Shown one piece after another: positions 62,986 through 64,000 of a DNA stretch of 64,000 nucleotides. The DNA lies in contig CM069765.1 in the NCBI GenBank assembly GCA_036169595.1, forward strand, positions 4,691,001 through 4,755,000, written 5' to 3'. Below the pieces are notes generated by a model. It had not been told where the DNA came from. It did no database searches and saw only the letters and a program-made list of their open reading frames with translations. This DNA is from Dictyostelium firmibasis. Lineage: Eukaryota > Evosea > Eumycetozoa > Dictyosteliales > Dictyosteliaceae. The translations under genes and the position numbers were made by a program. How positions within the stretch are numbered: position 1 is the stretch's first letter; each line of letters starts with the position of its first letter.

Positions 62986-64000
62986 TTTATATTATCATAT
63001 ATATATTTATATTATGAATACATTTATTTATTTGATTATTCCCAAATATTTAAGATAATTTTTAAATTTTTAAAAATTTTGCGCAAAGTGTGGTGTGGGG
63101 TGTGTTAAAATTTCCCGCGCAAATAAGTGCGCCAAAAAAGTGGGGGAAAAATAAAAATTTTTTTTTTTTTTTTTTTGTTGAAATTTTTACAGACGAATGC
63201 ATTTCATTATAAATACCACACAGAAACTTTTACAATTTGATTTATTTTATTTGGGAATTCCTCCTATATGTTTAAGATACATTCACACAATTTTTATACA
63301 AATAATTAATTTATAACAATATTTTTATATATTTTAATTTAATATTATACTAACTCATACAATATTTTAAATTAAATAAAATAATGAACACCACTGTTAA
63401 TAATAACTCTAATGATCAAAGCTATGGCAGTTCATCTACAGATAATAACACAAATTTAATGGATATTAGAATGAAATCAATTGAAGATCAAATAAACAAA
63501 TTAACATTAACATTTAGTAGATACGTTAAAGAACCAATAACATCTAACAATAATATAAGTAAAAATCAAGAGAATAATAACAATTCAGATATAGAGAATG
63601 AAGATAATGATGATGATTCAAATAATGATGTCGATATACCAACTGAATATCAATTATCTGATTCATTGTTTAATGAATATAAACATTTATTAAACAATCA
63701 AGGTTTACTGGTTGAAGAACAATGTATCCTCAAAAAGAACGATATTTCTGATTTTAATAAAACTTTTTGCTTTCCATCAAATTTTCAAGTTAATGTTGCT
63801 CCATTCGGTACTCCAGATGGTATTACTGCCTCATCTCATCTCAAGAATAATGATTCTGATCTATTCATTGTCGAAAAAAGAATCAATGATATATTGAAAC
63901 CTATCCTCTTGATATCAAACATGTTATCATCTACTGATAATTCTGAAGTCGATACTGAACTATTAAGTTATTTAGCTGATTCTACTATTCTTTTAACTAT
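62986..64000 (+). mobile_element. DIRS-type retrotransposon, subfamily A, start (runs off the window)
   Basis: Terminal repeat 62986-63383 with the outer AT-rich end, the CGCGCAAA..TTTCCCGCGC block, a T-tract at about 63160-63175 and the GGGAATTCC core; ORF1 from 63384 to the window end. ORF1 matches 14686-13634 nearly perfectly. The part seen looks whole. It begins within the right LTR of the Skipper-like element, so DIRS arrived after Skipper or the two were joined by recombination. Confidence 0.85.

Overview
The window looks like nuclear DNA of a dictyostelid social amoeba (Dictyostelium-like). It is very AT-rich, has short AT-rich GT..AG introns, long homopolymer and triplet runs, and is packed with the element families known from that group: DIRS-type tyrosine-recombinase retrotransposons, a Skipper-like chromodomain Ty3/gypsy element, a PIF/Harbinger-like DNA transposon and a CACTA-like DNA transposon. 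No ordinary host gene, tRNA or rRNA was recognised.

The surprise is about 15 kb of bacterial coding DNA scattered between these elements in five blocks: 6849-10302, 20787-22850, 31462-34596, 38951-42066 and 46830-49889. Its codon use and base composition differ visibly from the amoeba elements. The genes point to an amoeba-associated member of the Chlamydiae: a GlmU-like hexapeptide protein next to a polyprenyl diphosphate synthase, recA, a DinG-type helicase, a recC-recB-recD operon and tandem calcineurin-like phosphatases with a shared hydrophobic N-terminal domain. The taxonomic call is inference from gene content and order. Nearly every bacterial gene is broken by a few stops, one-base shifts, inversions or element insertions. 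The best evidence that this DNA sits in the amoeba nucleus is a whole-looking 4.76 kb DIRS element (42067-46829) in the middle of one phosphatase gene, whose two halves lie on the same strand on either side.

Layout. 1-3487: pieces of two DIRS subfamilies (A and B), head to head, sharing a chimeric terminal repeat. 3488-6848: full-length Harbinger-like element with a Myb/SANT-like gene and a divergent chromodomain-transposase gene. 6849-10302: bacterial block 1. 10303-15338: DIRS A element plus a DIRS B end. 15339-20786: CACTA-like copy 1 with a partial duplication of its end. 20787-22850: bacterial block 2. 22851-25940: second Harbinger copy, internally inverted. 25941-31461: mosaic DIRS B pieces. 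31462-34596: bacterial block 3 (recC, start of recB). 34597-38950: a deleted CACTA-like copy and a distant relative. 38951-42066: bacterial block 4 (end of recB, recD, end of a phosphatase). 42067-46829: whole-looking DIRS B. 46830-49889: bacterial block 5 (phosphatases). 49890-62985: Skipper-like element split by a 6.9 kb CACTA-like element, itself split by a 2.3 kb palindrome-rich element. 62986-64000: start of another DIRS A.

The near-identical Harbinger copies, the long shared stretches among DIRS B copies and the whole-looking elements suggest recent transposon activity and heavy recombination, as in the DIRS-rich centromeric clusters known from D. discoideum. Misassembly at such repeats is a real risk. 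Some junctions (bacterial DNA abutting an element end without a target-site duplication) need long-read confirmation.
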